NCBI RefSeq assembly: GCF_020080835.1
Contig: NC_058160.1
Location: forward strand, 5,025,515 to 5,089,514
DNA: 64,000 nucleotides
DNA from: Cotesia glomerata
Lineage: Eukaryota > Arthropoda > Insecta > Hymenoptera > Braconidae
Direction of reading: 5' to 3'
Under the pieces are notes generated by a model that worked only from the letters and a program-made list of their open reading frames with translations, ran no database searches and was not told where the DNA came from. Below, in pieces: positions 24,423 through 35,925 of this stretch; the stretch's first letter is position 1; each line of letters starts with the position of its first letter. Made by a program: the position numbers and the translations under genes.

Positions 24423-25982
24423 AAAAATAAAATAAAAAATTAAGCAGGCCATTAAAAAAAAATTCCAAATTTTGTACTATTTTGATTAACATTTTTTCAT
24501 CCCACAAAAAAAGTTTATTTGCACAAAATTTTTGAAATTTTAGATACGTTTTTCCCATAATGATGCAGAGAATATTTAGAACAAAATTCCAGCCAAATTT
24601 TATTTTGCGATCGATAAATTATTTTGAATGTTTTGATAAAATTGCGTTTAAAGTTTAAGAATAATAAAACAATGCTCTCGAATATGTCAAATAATTTTGC
24701 AAGTATTCAATTTTTTTTTTTTCACCAGTATGCTCTCAATAAATTAAAGTTTCAAAAAATAAAAAAAAATCCGATCTTTGGAAATTTCTAAAAGGATTTT
24801 TCTTCCTAAAAAAATAAAATGTCCAACATCTTAATTAATAAACTTTTCCTAATTTAGAAGATAATTAGAAAAAAATAATTAACTAAAATCAACCAAGTAA
24901 AATATTCTTATAAATTCGGTAACTTCAAAGGCTATGTTCTCCTCTATTTAGTTCCGAAGCGTCTTTCCGCGCGAACATCCGCGGGAAATTCAAATAAGAA
25001 CTCTTACAACAATTAAACTCTCCCATTACCGTCTAATTTTTCGACTTGGTAAGCCTTGACGATGCGCCATACGTGAGTCAGTGTTGCGCGATGAAACAAC
25101 TATGCCCGTTTCCTTGCACATTAAGTCCCAGCTCCCAGCAAATCGCAAATCTCGAGTGAATAGTCCCCGTGAATTGCCGCGGGGCACGCACGGCATTAAT
25201 GTGGGCTTAACGTTGCTCAACCGACGCCGTTGCATCCTTTTTCTGTCCCGTCCACCAGAGGGCCTCCACCGAGAAGTCCTTTGCCTTTGAACTTGGTGCA
25301 CCTCGCCGCCCCTCTATTCAGTTTTCCGCTTATTTTTTTCCTTTTTTGCCTTCTACTCCTTCTTCTGCATTTATATTGCGTATATTAAATACCGCTGAGG
25401 GATCACCGTACAATTAGAGATATTTCGAGTGTGTCGAGAGACAAGCCAAGAGAGAGAAACCATGGAGTCACTGAGTACCGAGTAAAGTAGCGTGTAATTA
25501 AATCACCAGGCTTGTCTCCTTACCGTTACACGGGCAAACAAACTTGTCGGTCGTTTTCTTTTTTAGAGCTAGGGAAAAGACTGATAGCCCTCTAGTTAGT
25601 CAAAATTACTTTGATAATTTTTTTTGAGTTCAATTGATAAAAAAAAAAAAGTTTTTTTTATATTCACTTTAATTGAACCTTTTTCCAACATATAAATTAA
25701 TCAATTAATAATAATATTTTTGAATTATTTATTTTTATAAACTTTTCTTATAAAATTAATTTTAATTTTATTTTCCAATCAATAGTGGACGTTAAAAGTC
25801 TTTTTTACGTATAGTAAAATCGAGATGTACGTGTAAGTCTCAATGGCTTAGCGTATATGGTTTAACTGTCGTTAAAAAATTGATGGTTCAATTAACCCCA
25901 CAAGAAATGATGATGGTAATTCTAATTAGTAATAAAAAAGTTATTAATTAGTTATTTAGCTGGTTAACTATTCCAAGGTTTA
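24423..25982. other. Intergenic; GC-richer block at 24950-25420
   Basis: 24950-25420 is the most GC-rich non-repeat block in this part of the window, with overlapping open frames of 91 (-) and 69 (+) codons. Neither has a recognisable domain. The - strand frame is Arg-rich, as expected of antisense chance frames in GC-rich DNA. It may be a conserved non-coding or promoter element. Protein-coding function is not supported. Confidence 0.3.
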
Positions 25983-26255
25983 TACACTGATAGAAGGATT
26001 TTTTTATAGTTAAAAATATTTGCTTATATTTAACAAATCATTTATAAGAGGCCACTTTTTAGTTCTTAACAAATATTTCTTAAGATTTAAAAAGATTTAT
26101 TAATATTTAATAAATTAATATCAGATTTATTAAATACAAACAAATCATTAAATACTAAGAAATATTTGTTTAATACTAAAAAGTGGTCTCTAATAAATGA
26201 TTTGTTAAATATTAACGAATATTTTTAACTATAAACAAATCCTTCTATCAGTGTA
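25983..26255. mobile_element. Foldback MITE, TACACTGATAGAAGGATTT family, copy 1
   Basis: An almost complete inverted repeat: starts TACACTGATAGAAGGATTTT and ends AAATCCTTCTATCAGTGTA, with arms of over 100 bases made of 'tttgttaa', 'aagatttatt' and 'ttagtatt' motifs. Copy 2 at 39355-39629 is closely similar, and a variant lies at 53873-54080. Confidence 0.85.
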
Positions 26256-26621
26256 CGTCAAGACGTTACAATTGAAAATGAGTTATCTCATTTTAAAATT
26301 TAAACAATACTAAATTTTTTTTATTGAGAACTAAAAAAATTTTACATGCCTAAAACGGAAACACTTTAATTTTTTTTCAATTAAATAATCCCCCTGATTC
26401 TTAATTTTGAACAAACCTAGTTTTATTATATTGAAATATAGTTCTGCAAGGTTATTTCTTTTTTCAGCCGTAAAAAAATCTGATTTGTTCACATATGTTC
26501 ATTTAGCCTGAAATGTCAATAAATAATTTTTTATTTATCATGTTTTGCCCATGCGAGGTAAATTAAGGAACAAAAATGTTATATATCATAATTTTTTTAT
26601 TATTTTCAGCAAATTCAGCGA

Positions 26622-26712
26622 TCATGCGCCCTCTGTTGAGGATTTCCAACACTGCCTTTATCCGAAAAATTATATATAAGCCATATATAGCTTTATCAGA
26701 AAATTTTTTTCA
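26622..26712. repeat. Fragment shared with 35569-35690
   Basis: 'atcatgcgccctctgttgag' followed by 'gatttccaacact' and 'gaaaaattat' matches 35569-35620 closely (a few substitutions). Both continue into CATATC/GCCATATA-type sequence. No coding frame. Confidence 0.55.
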
Positions 26713-27771
26713 CTAGCATTGTTATTGATTGCTTTCGTAGAATAACTTAATAGTCTCCAAAAAATTTACGAAATTTTTTTAAGCACTCTATTGAAATAAC
26801 AAAAAAATTTTGTATGCTTCTTTTTCCAGGCTTTCTGATAATTACATCAAAATTTTTTATTTTTTACCATAGAGTTTGCAGCAAGAAGGGTTAAAATCGA
26901 GTTCTTACTGAAACTCTTTAACACCATGGGACACTTTGTTGTTTTGATACCCTGAAACATAAGGTAACTGTTTTATAAGCAGCATGGAGTTATAAATATG
27001 TAAGCTTACGAGCTCGGGTGTTGCATATCGTAGCATGCATGCAACCAGTACCAAATAACAACAACTCCTGTCCAGTCTTCATTTCACTGTACTGTGCAGC
27101 GCAATTTAACTCTTCACAACTTATTTATAAACGAGGGATTTAACCGCTTACTTACTTATTTATTTATTTTATTTCATTTCATTATATTCTTTTGATGCTA
27201 AAGACTCTCTTTGGTTATGCATGTTTTTATAAACATCTGTATGATCATAAAAAAAAGTTTTTCTGCAAAATAATATATTTCATTGTATTGATTTTCATCG
27301 CACCGTGACTAACTTCGATTTGTGCGTGAGATTTCAACGAACTTTGTGTTTCTATATTAGATTTTATATATTTATTTATTTAGCCTCCAAAAGGGCTTGA
27401 GACTAAGAAAAAATTATACCTGCTATCATGATAAATTGGCACGTTAATTATTCTGCCTTATCACTTCCTTCAGAAGCTTTATACTCTCGAGTGTGGATTA
27501 TATGAACTTAATGTATAAATCTTTGCAAGAGGACGTAGACACAATCTTCGTGTTCTTTATTTTCTTTTTTTTTAGCGGAAGTAACGTGTTATAGTTTTAA
27601 AAATTAAATTATGAAATTATTAATGGTCTTTTTATGTATATATTAAGTGATATTTTACTTTAATATGATTAATGAATATTCAACTTAAAAGTTACCTGAA
27701 ATTAAGGAAGAAAATTTTTTTTTACTTTTGTTAAAATTTTTTGTTCTGTAACTTTATATTTTTTTAAACTC
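26713..27771. other. Intergenic, no gene recognised
   Basis: AT-rich to mixed, no feature found. Confidence 0.4.
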
Positions 27772-28620
27772 AAATTACTGAAAAAAATTATTACAAAATA
27801 TGATGAAAAGAATTACTTGATTCAAGATAAATATTCGTGATCCAAAAATAAAAGTATTTTGAAGAGAATTGTTGGTCTTAATTAAAAAATTTCTTGTCTT
27901 GAAGCTCAATTTTTTAAAAAACTAAACTTCACAGTATAGTGAAGAGAAATTTTACAATTTTGAGCAAGAGTATAATATATTTATGAGATATAATTGAATT
28001 TTTTATCAAACAATTCAACTCTCTAAAACTAACAATTATTTTGTTTTCCTTTAACAATCTTAAATTCTTGTTTCAGGAACAAGTTTCTTTATTTAAAATA
28101 TAGTAAAGAAAATTAAAGAAAATATATTTTGTTTGAATCCATTTTGAAAAGATATTTGAGACTTATTTTAATTACGCAAAAAAAATTAATAAACCCGGTA
28201 ATTGTTGTTATTTTTTAAACAAGTCATGATATCTAGAACTGTCTAGAACGATTGTAACGGCAAGATAAAATTCTTGAATGAAATATAGTTTATTTTGTTC
28301 AAAAGTAGTACACCACTTCATATAATTGGTAAAATTCTCAAATTTGCGAGTAAAGTTTCTTGAATGAAGCAAATTCTTATTTTTTTTTACTTTGGTATAT
28401 TATAAAAAAATTAACACTTTAAATTGATAAAAAATTTATTTAAACTTCAAAAATATTAAAGAAAAAAAAATATACTTACTTCTATTTATATTAAAATAAT
28501 AAAAAATTTTGCAGTTACTGTCTTTTAAAATAGGCCAGATGAGCTAAAGATCTTGAAAAAAGTCGAATTTATAAAAGAATATTTTTCTTGAATCAAGTAA
28601 TTTTTTTTTTAGTAAAATAC
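27772..28620. repeat. Degenerate 'CTTGATTCAAG' repeat
   Basis: Left part 'attactgaaaaaaattatt' with 'acttgattcaaga', right part 'cttgaatcaagtaattttttttttagtaa'. These are complementary ends about 840 bases apart, but the interior is highly diverged. Probably an old copy of the CTTGAATCAAG family. Confidence 0.4.
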
Positions 28621-30347
28621 TATTAAAATTTTTTTTAACTCGTTACTTAAAAAAAATGTTAAATCGACTAAAAATTTTTCTTTTGATTTTATAAAGTTCA
28701 CTATAAATTAATTGTTTTTAAATGGAGGATATCACAGGCGACAATAAATTCATTAGAAAAAAAAATTAATATTTTGTATAAAATTTGAGCGTAAGTATCA
28801 ATAACTTTGTCAACAGAAGTGTAAATAAAAAATGAAAAGAGCAGTTATACAGTGATGAAATATGTAAGAGGTTTCACCCCGACGATTACAATAAAAATAA
28901 AGATAACTCTTAAGAGCAAAAAATAAATATAAATATAAAAGTAGAATCAAGATTGTGGATAGATATAAGAATAGGAGTCACACATTCAGATATATCTATA
29001 TATAGGAGCCACGTATAAAATATAATATGGTAAAGCTCGTGGCGGTGATTATTACTTTCCCCACGTCGCGTGAAACCGCGAGAGACTTACGCTCTCGAGT
29101 CCTATCCACTCGACGTTTACAGAGGTCACGGGCGTGAGATCTATGCAAGATCCATCAAGATATACCCGCATAGATATGCCAGGTCGTCGTAGTTCCATGA
29201 AAAGTAACACGCGGAAATGGCTATGCGTTTTCCTCTCCTCCGTTTATTCTTTTTATCTAAATTTTTCTTATTCATTTATTATTTATTTATTATTTATATT
29301 CATATATTTATCTCCTCCTTTTTCTCTCTCTTGCATTTTCTGTTCTGCTATTTATTTTTTTTTTTAAATTAATTTTTTACTCCACGGCATTTATAAACCA
29401 CTAACTCGAGCACTTTTTCTCGCCGGAAGCTTTCAATTATCCAACCGGATAGTCGGAAATAAAAAAAATAACAATACGCGCATCAATAATTAAAACGCTC
29501 GTAAGTTTAATGTTTAATAAAATTTTTTAAATATTTCTTTTTTTCTTCTAATTAAATTTGCACGATATTTTTTATTTTTTTCCGGTGATTTTTAGTTACA
29601 AAAGTGCCACGGAACTCAATTTTTTATGGATTATGAATCACCACTAATATAACGGAAGAAAAGAAGAAGAGCGCTCGTTTCGGAACAAATTGCTCCGTAA
29701 AAATATAATATGGTTCTATAAAGGCAGCAGACATTTGAACTCAAGTGTCGACAGGTTTGAAATCATAACTTGGTTTAACTCGCAGGTACTTATTCGAGTG
29801 CTCCTGATGTCGAAAGAGCGCAACGGTATCAACACCTGCTGTGAATGTACCTGCTATTTCATTCAAGACCCTAGAAAATGAGTTTCTATTTTAATATCAG
29901 TCAATAACAGTAAAATTAGTGAAGAAAAAAATTTTTATAGTTGAAAATGCTTTATGAAATAAATTATATTAAGAAAAAAAAATATAATTCAAATTGATTA
30001 AATGTAAATTAATTACTTTAAGGTATATTTGTTGCAACCCAGCCCATAAATTATAATAATCATATTTAACTATTTTATAAATGATTAAACTAAGAAAAAA
30101 ATTATTATTTTCATAATTCCTGCCCCAAAGGGATTTACTTATATCAAACTTATTTTTTTTTTTTTTTTGTACACAGATAGAGTTAAATTGTTGGTAAGTA
30201 TTAATAATTGTTAATGTACTTACGAAGAAGTTTACAAAAAACATTTTTGATCTGTAAATTTACCAACATTTTCATAACTATGTGTAAAGATTAATTTTTT
30301 CAACGTCTTACAAATTTGAAACAAAGAGCTGTTCTATTAAATAACAA
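28621..30347. other. Intergenic; mixed-composition block at 29040-29230
   Basis: 29040-29230 is GC-richer, with the partial palindrome 'cgagagacttacgctctcg'. No domain is seen in the 77-codon frame at 29134. The remainder is AT-rich. Confidence 0.35.
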
Positions 30348-31277
30348 CCCGAGTAAAAATGAAATAATTATTTCTTACGGAAAAATAATAAATTTCGTTC
30401 GACCGCCGCACCACCACTGCACGACCGCCGTTTGGCGGACTATTACGCCGCATGCTAAAAATTTACTCCCCCTAGCATCGCCGCACCACCGCTGCACCAC
30501 CGGCTCACCAATGCTGTCATACCTACAATTTCACAGAAAATAGTATCATAATTAATTTACTACGCAATAATTAATTAATAAATAATGCGACTAGAAATAT
30601 TAATGTAAGACCTATTGATCAACCTCCTTTTAATCAAATGCCTAATATTAAAAAAAAAAAATTTTTTTAAATCAGGCCAAAGCACCGCGAAATTATTGAT
30701 TTTTTTAGTCGTATTGTTAATGTAGATTTTTAATTTCGTCCTCGGGTTACACAGAAGCGGTGCGCCTATCAAAATACTCTGAAAGAATTTTAAAAATTGA
30801 ACTGTGATGGGATTCGAACCTGGATCGTCTGCATGGAAGTCTCGAACATTGCCAACTGCACTGCAAGCCATAGTTAACTAAAAAAATTTAGTTAAGCTAT
30901 TTGAATGATCAAAAAATATTTTATTTCAATGTATATACCATCAAACAGCGGTATGGTGCGGCGGTGGTGCAGCGGTGGTGCGGCGGTCGAACGAAATTTA
31001 TTATTTTTTCGTGAAAATTAATAATTTTATTTTTACCCGGGCGCGTCACAGCTGTGGTGCGGCGGTGGTGCGGTGAATAGAAATTTATTTACTTGTCACG
31101 GCGCTGGTGCGGCGGTAGTGCGGCGAATAGATAAATTTTGTAATTGTCACGGCGGTGGTACAGCGGTGAGGCGGCACTTGTAAAATAATCAAAATTGTCA
31201 CGGCTGTAGTGCAGCGGTGGTGCGGTGCTTAAAAAGCCGTGCAGCGGTGTTGCGGCGGAATTCTGTTTTTACTCGGG
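30348..31277. mobile_element. Foldback element with CCCGAGTAAAAA ends and GC-rich tandem core
   Basis: Starts CCCGAGTAAAAA and ends TTTTTACTCGGG. The left arm (30348-30435) is also matched in reverse by 30956-31041, including 'aataataaatttcgttcgac'. The GC-rich part consists of GGTGCGGC/GGTGCAGC units. From 31047 on it forms about four tandem units of roughly 50 bases, each starting GTCACGGC or GTCACAGC. Such GC-rich arrays stand out in this AT-rich DNA. A tRNA-derived piece (30804-30871) lies inside. Confidence 0.7.
30804..30871 (-). repeat. tRNA-derived SINE remnant
   Basis: The reverse complement has an A-box-like GCAGTGCAGTTGGC and a perfect B box GGTTCGAATCC in the right order and spacing. 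The acceptor and T stems do not pair well, so it is a retroposed tRNA-like head rather than a functional tRNA gene. Confidence 0.55.
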
Positions 31278-31293
31278 AATTACTAACATAAGG

Positions 31294-31980
31294 TACACAG
31301 AAAGAAAAATTTCTTGACTGGAGAACAAAGTTCTTGGCTTAAGAAAATTTTCGGGTGCCTGAAGGAAGACCGAAGTTGTGTTGGCCGAAGTGAAAATTTT
31401 TCTTGAAATTCTATTCTTGGTGAAAGTAATTTTTTCTTAATTCAAATTATCATAAATACTTGATACAATAAATTTTTATATTTGATCAAGATTTTTAGAT
31501 ACTTTAGGGAAGCAGCGCTACCTACTTCAGCTGAGAAAAAAATTTTCTCACCTTGAGAAAATTTTTCTCTTTAATGATGCTTCTTTTTTGATGCCCATTT
31601 TATATTATTTTAGCGTGCAATTATACATATTGAATGAAAAAAATGATTCAATACTATTTGATCTTCCCATTTAACATGTTAATCAATAAAAATATTAATG
31701 AAAATTTACTTCTGTCGAGATATTTAATTTTTTGGAGCAAGAGAGTAATTTTCTCAAGACAAGAAAATTTACTTCTATCAAGAACTAAATTTTTTGGAGC
31801 AAGAGGCTGAATTTTCTCAAAACAATAAGATTTTCTTTACTTGAATAAATTTTCTTAGATCAAGATAATTTTGTTGGAATAAGTGAAATTTCTTGTGTCA
31901 AAAAAAATTTTTTTTTGCTCAAGAAAATAATTAGGAAGAAAAATATTTTCTCGGCTCAAGTGAACCTTTTTTTCTATGTA
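31294..31980. repeat. Long 'TTCTTG/CAAGAA' repeat
   Basis: Begins 'tacacagaaagaaaaatttcttg' and ends 'aacctttttttctatgta', complementary ends. The interior has many 'ttcttg', 'caagaa', 'tggagcaagag' motifs. It resembles the CTTGAATCAAG repeats but has a distinct sequence. Confidence 0.5.
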
Positions 31981-32430
31981 TATATGATTACAATAAAAAT
32001 TCTCTCTCGATAATACTTTATATTTTGGGACAAAAACTTTTGTTTCTCAATGTATGATAGATATTTAATAACAATACTTGATTGCAAGAATAATTTGAAC
32101 AATGAAACTTTTCATTACTAAATTTTTCCGAGTGGTTTAACGGTCTATGCTAATAATTGAATTAAGATATTGCTTTAACAAGTAGACAGTAGTTTTACGG
32201 AATAGTAAGTACAGTATGAATGGTTTTCATCCATTCACTAAAAGTTTTTTTACTCCACAGAGTTTGAAGAAAATAATAAAATTAGCTAAGCTAATGAGAT
32301 AATTAATATTTATATTTTTAATAGCAGAATCAACGTATATAGAACTCTATTATATTTGAAATATTTTTCTTAATAAATTATTGTTTTTTAAGACTTAATA
32401 AATTATTTGTTTAAGACTTTTGTAATTTTT
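31981..32430. other. Intergenic, nothing recognised
   Basis: AT-rich, no feature found. Confidence 0.4.
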
Positions 32431-32625
32431 AACTTCCCGCTAAGAAAATCGAAGATTTTCAAAAATCGGGAAGTTATTGGTTTTACCCCGTTTTTCTAAA
32501 ATCGAGTTTTCATCAGATCTCGACGTTTTGAGGTCCTAGGAAGCTTCCCTGACTACTCCCGCGAGGTTGTCACTATGTCTGTATGTATGTATGTATGTAT
32601 GTATGTATGTGTGTATGTGTGTGTG

Positions 32626-33047
32626 TTTTTTTTTTCTTCCTTAAGGGGGAGAATCCTTTTTACGGATTCTAGGCATAGCTGTTTGGCCTGGATATGTGGC
32701 GACTCGACGCAGCGTCATACTAAAACTCGACGCTGACGCTCCTACCCACTAAACCCTAAACCCCTTTCTCTTCTATCCTCTGATCCCCCATGGTACCGCC
32801 GTAAGGCATTTCTTCGCGGGGGGAGGAATTAGCTGCCGGTCTTCCTTCTGGTTGCTAATATGTTATTTCTTTCTTCTAGATTCTGTCTTTCGCTCTTTTC
32901 CTCTCAATGGATCGCAACTCTGTAAGCACTTTTGTAGCAAAAGTGCTTGTGGCGTTCCAGGCAGCTTCTGACGACAACATTGCTTCTACTATTGATTCTG
33001 GTTGGGTTCTCTTTTTCAGAATCTTCTCTAACTCATCGCGCTGTTGG
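32626..33047 (-). mobile_element. 5'-truncated R1-clade (Waldo-like) retrotransposon in an ACAY microsatellite
   Basis: A 420-base insertion on the - strand between (TATG)n/(TG)n on the left and (TG)n on the right. It ends in a poly(A) tail (poly(T) at 32626-32635 on the + strand) after about 240 bases of GC-rich 3' UTR, and begins with the last 57 codons of an ORF2. R1-clade 'Waldo' elements are known to insert specifically in (ACAY)n repeats, and TATG on this strand reads CATA/ACAT on the other, so the target fits. The frame listed at 32907-33122 (+) is antisense noise. Confidence 0.65.
32876..33046 (-). pseudogene. C-terminal end of an R1-type ORF2
   Basis: The open frame on the - strand ends at TAG (32876-32878). 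It shows the typical C-terminal tail of R1/TRAS/Waldo-like ORF2 proteins: PESIVEAMLSSEAAWNA, then FATKVLTELRSIERKR. The pattern '(P)E.IV..ML.SE..W.AV..F...V...LR..ER.R' is what I rely on. The reverse-transcriptase core is missing. Confidence 0.6.
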
Positions 33048-33421
33048 TTGTGTGTGTGTGTGTTTTCGGGATTACTCCGAAATTTTTGGTTCGATCAATT
33101 AAAACCTGAAAATAACTTATGAGGATGATAAAACTGCGTCGAATGCCGCCAACCGCGTGAAAATCGGTCGATCCATTCAAAAGTTATTGCGGTTTGAAAA
33201 TTCCAAAAATAGTGTTCTATGAAACTTCTATCAGACTTTTGAGCTGGGAGAGCTCAAATGCATAGAAATATTATCTCTTTGAACTCAGCGAGCTCAAAAT
33301 ATCACATAAATTATATTTTGAGCTCAAAAATCTCAAAAATATCATAAGTACAATTTTAAGCGCCCAGGTATGGAATTAGCGGGAAGTTGCAGGGATGGCC
33401 TTTAGGGTGAACCGTTTTTCT

Positions 33422-33769
33422 AATTTTTTTGAGTAATTTTTCTGATCATCTCAAGAAGATGAAAATTTGATCAATTGTGTATCATCCCCATATATACGTT
33501 CCCTCAAATTTGCACTCACTTCTGATTTAGTGGAAATGTTTACGGTCATGTTGACTTTATTTAACTGGTCTGATATCTGCTACATTATTCGTGGTGTTTA
33601 ATTAATGGTTTTATAAAAGTAAAAAAAAAAAAATTAACTCTCAGAACTTTCTTAATTTTTCATTACTCATTTTTCTGCACATACATTCATTACCTACTCT
33701 TTAAGTAAATAAATCTAAATAAATATCCATAAATTATACGCATATAGTCAGTCGATTGATTTTATTAAT

Positions 33770-33773
<4 letters not shown>
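33422..33773. other. Intergenic, nothing recognised
   Basis: No feature found beyond low-complexity AT sequence. Confidence 0.4.

Positions 33774-33809
<36 letters not shown>
33774..33809. repeat. Poly(A) run, 36 bases
   Basis: Uninterrupted A run. No element could be assigned upstream of it. Confidence 0.9.
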
Positions 33810-33811
<2 letters not shown>

Positions 33812-35568
33812 GCAACAAGTGACTTTAACTAACATTTATTTTCGTACGTACGACTTGTGATTGCTCTTATTCCCAGAATAAAATAGTGTCTTAAATATGT
33901 ATTTATATTTATATTTATATTCTTTGGGTCGATGTGACGAAGATAGAAGACACGGCGGAGTATTAAATACAGGCACACTGAGCTGGAGTTAATCATTATT
34001 CATCCTTAGCGCTAGTGATGATACAGGGCAGAGTCACCGAGTGAAAATGTTAATCAGATATGGTAGAGAGGCGACCACCTGCCAAAACCGATACGCAATT
34101 AATGCTAAATGTTCATGGGACACGCAATCTTTACACGTCTGCCTTTCAGCAAAACAAGATCATGTATTATATTATGTATGGATATGAATATGGTTGGGTT
34201 ATTATCATTATCATTATTATCGTTATTGTTATTTATTTTCTTTATTATCGCACATTTACGGGAGCAGTCGATAATAATGTGCGATGCTAATTATTTTCCT
34301 ATTTATATTTATAAGTTGTAAGTTACAACATATATATAAATAAATATATAATATGGAATATATGACCGTTGAAAATGAATAGAGAAATTCACCTCATCCT
34401 TTTGCTATCTGTTATTTTTTATTTATATTTTTAGTGATTAGATAGCAAAAAGTCGATTTGAAAAGAATTCGGCGTCCATGAGTTAAAAAAGTGGAATATG
34501 TTAAATATAAAATTATGCTAAAGAGTTATTTAAGGACGATTGCGGGGAAAAATTTTAAGATTAAACTAGATGGTGACATAATTATACTGGCTGAATAATC
34601 CTGTTGATGTAATTATGAAATTATCATTTAATATTAGACTGTTAAATATAACATTTTAATTCGGTCATACAACCTGTTTGATTTAGCCGGATGTTCGGAG
34701 ATCTTAAAGATAAAAATAGATTCATTTCCTTAAAAACTAGGAAGGTGCAGATGTGGATATTATAAATAGTGAACTTATCTTATTCTTGTGAATTATTTGG
34801 TTGTTGAGATGTCAGATTTTTTATTTATAACGAGGAAGGATTAGGGTGAAAGTACCGGTTTCGGCCACCTGTATTTTGGCTGCTTTTAAATTGAGTTATT
34901 GTGTGAAATTTTTTAGTATAAATTTTAATGGTTAATTAAAGAAAATTGAAAACTAAGGAGTCAAAAATTTAATTTTAAGAGCGTCTACGTAGAAATCAAA
35001 AAGAAATTGAACATCTAAAATTTAGAGACAAGATAAAGGGCCAAAAACTAGCTTTCAATGTTGAGCATACTTGTAAAAAAATGTTTTTACGATGGCCTAT
35101 TTTAATATATCGCCATATTCAGCTATCCGTACAAAAAAAAAAATTTATTATAATTTTCCGACTTTTTACTTTTTCTACAAATATGTAGGTCAATTACTAT
35201 TTGGTAATTATCAAAAAATGATTTAGTAGGTATAGTTGAATTAAATTTATTATCAAAAAATTTTTTATGAAAAAAAAAAAAGGTTAAATCAAGTTCAAGT
35301 TCAAAGAATTTTTATTAATATATTTACAGTTACCAGTTTTGTATACAATATTGTTGCTTTATAATTCCTGTCCTAATGGACTCTACTTATAATAAAATTT
35401 ACATTACATATATTTGTAAAGAGTATGTTATTTTTGATTCAATATTTATTTTGTTTTTAGGAAAAATTGTTATCAAAACCTAAATTAATAAAAAAAAAAA
35501 AAAATTATTTTTATTTTAGAACTTAATACCTTAAACTTAACTTTCTGATAAGGAGAAGATTCGTCAAT
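33810..35568. other. Intergenic, no gene recognised
   Basis: Frames at 34060 and 34109 (+) overlap an ATT/ATC-rich tract and are not supported. Confidence 0.4.
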
Positions 35569-35690
35569 CATGCGCTCTCTGCCGGAGATTTTCAACACTA
35601 ACATATCGAAAAATTATGTATGGGCATATATGCCCATATCAGGCCTAATATGGAAACATTAAGACATAGGATATATCGTTATATAAGTCA
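35569..35690. repeat. Fragment related to 26622-26712 and to the CATATC family
   Basis: 'atcatgcgctctctgccgga' then 'gattttcaacact', 'gaaaaattatgtatgggcat' and 'catatcaggcctaatatgg'. It links the two repeat types: the ATCATGCGC segment sits directly beside CATATC/GGCC sequence in both copies. Confidence 0.55.
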
Positions 35691-35729
35691 GATGAATTTA
35701 TATTAAAAAGAAAAGAAAATAACCATTCA

Positions 35730-35925
35730 AGAAAAAAATTCTTGAATCAAGAAAATTATTTGAAGACTTTTATTGTCTTAATTCATGTAAAAAGTTTCTT
35801 AAACTGGTAAATTTTACTCAAATTAAGAATTTTTCGTCTTGATTCAAGATCATGATTCTCTTCAAAATAATTATCTCGGTTCAAGAATTTTTCTCTTAAA
35901 CCACGTAAATATTTTTTTTCAATGC
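35730..35925. repeat. 'CTTGAATCAAG' repeat
   Basis: Contains 'attcttgaatcaag' and its complement 'cttgattcaag', spaced around 'agacttttattgtctt'. Ends with an AT-rich 'tttttttcaatgcata' that resembles the ACTGAAAAAA end of related copies. Confidence 0.5.

Larger units (their letters stand above)
32431..33421 (+). mobile_element. Microsatellite-bearing repeat (AACTTCCCGCTAAG), copy 1
   Basis: Starts AACTTCCCGCTAAGAAAATC. Near its end is the inverted copy TTAGCGGGAAGTT (33376-33388), followed by 33 more bases also conserved in copy 2 (58097-58980). After about 150 bases it carries a (TATG)n/(TG)n microsatellite at the same internal place as copy 2. This copy has a nested R1-like insertion in the microsatellite and lacks about 320 bases present in copy 2. 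No coding frame of its own. The design recalls microsatellite-carrying non-autonomous elements known in insects. Confidence 0.8.

Noticed and set aside
25026..25301. 91-codon Arg-rich frame on the - strand and 69-codon frame on the + strand
   Set aside because: GC-rich DNA gives chance frames on both strands. No domain, signal peptide or splice context supports either.
32745..32770. CCCTAAACCC-like telomere motif
   Set aside because: Single occurrence inside the 3' UTR of the R1-like insertion. Insect telomere repeat is TTAGG and no array is present.
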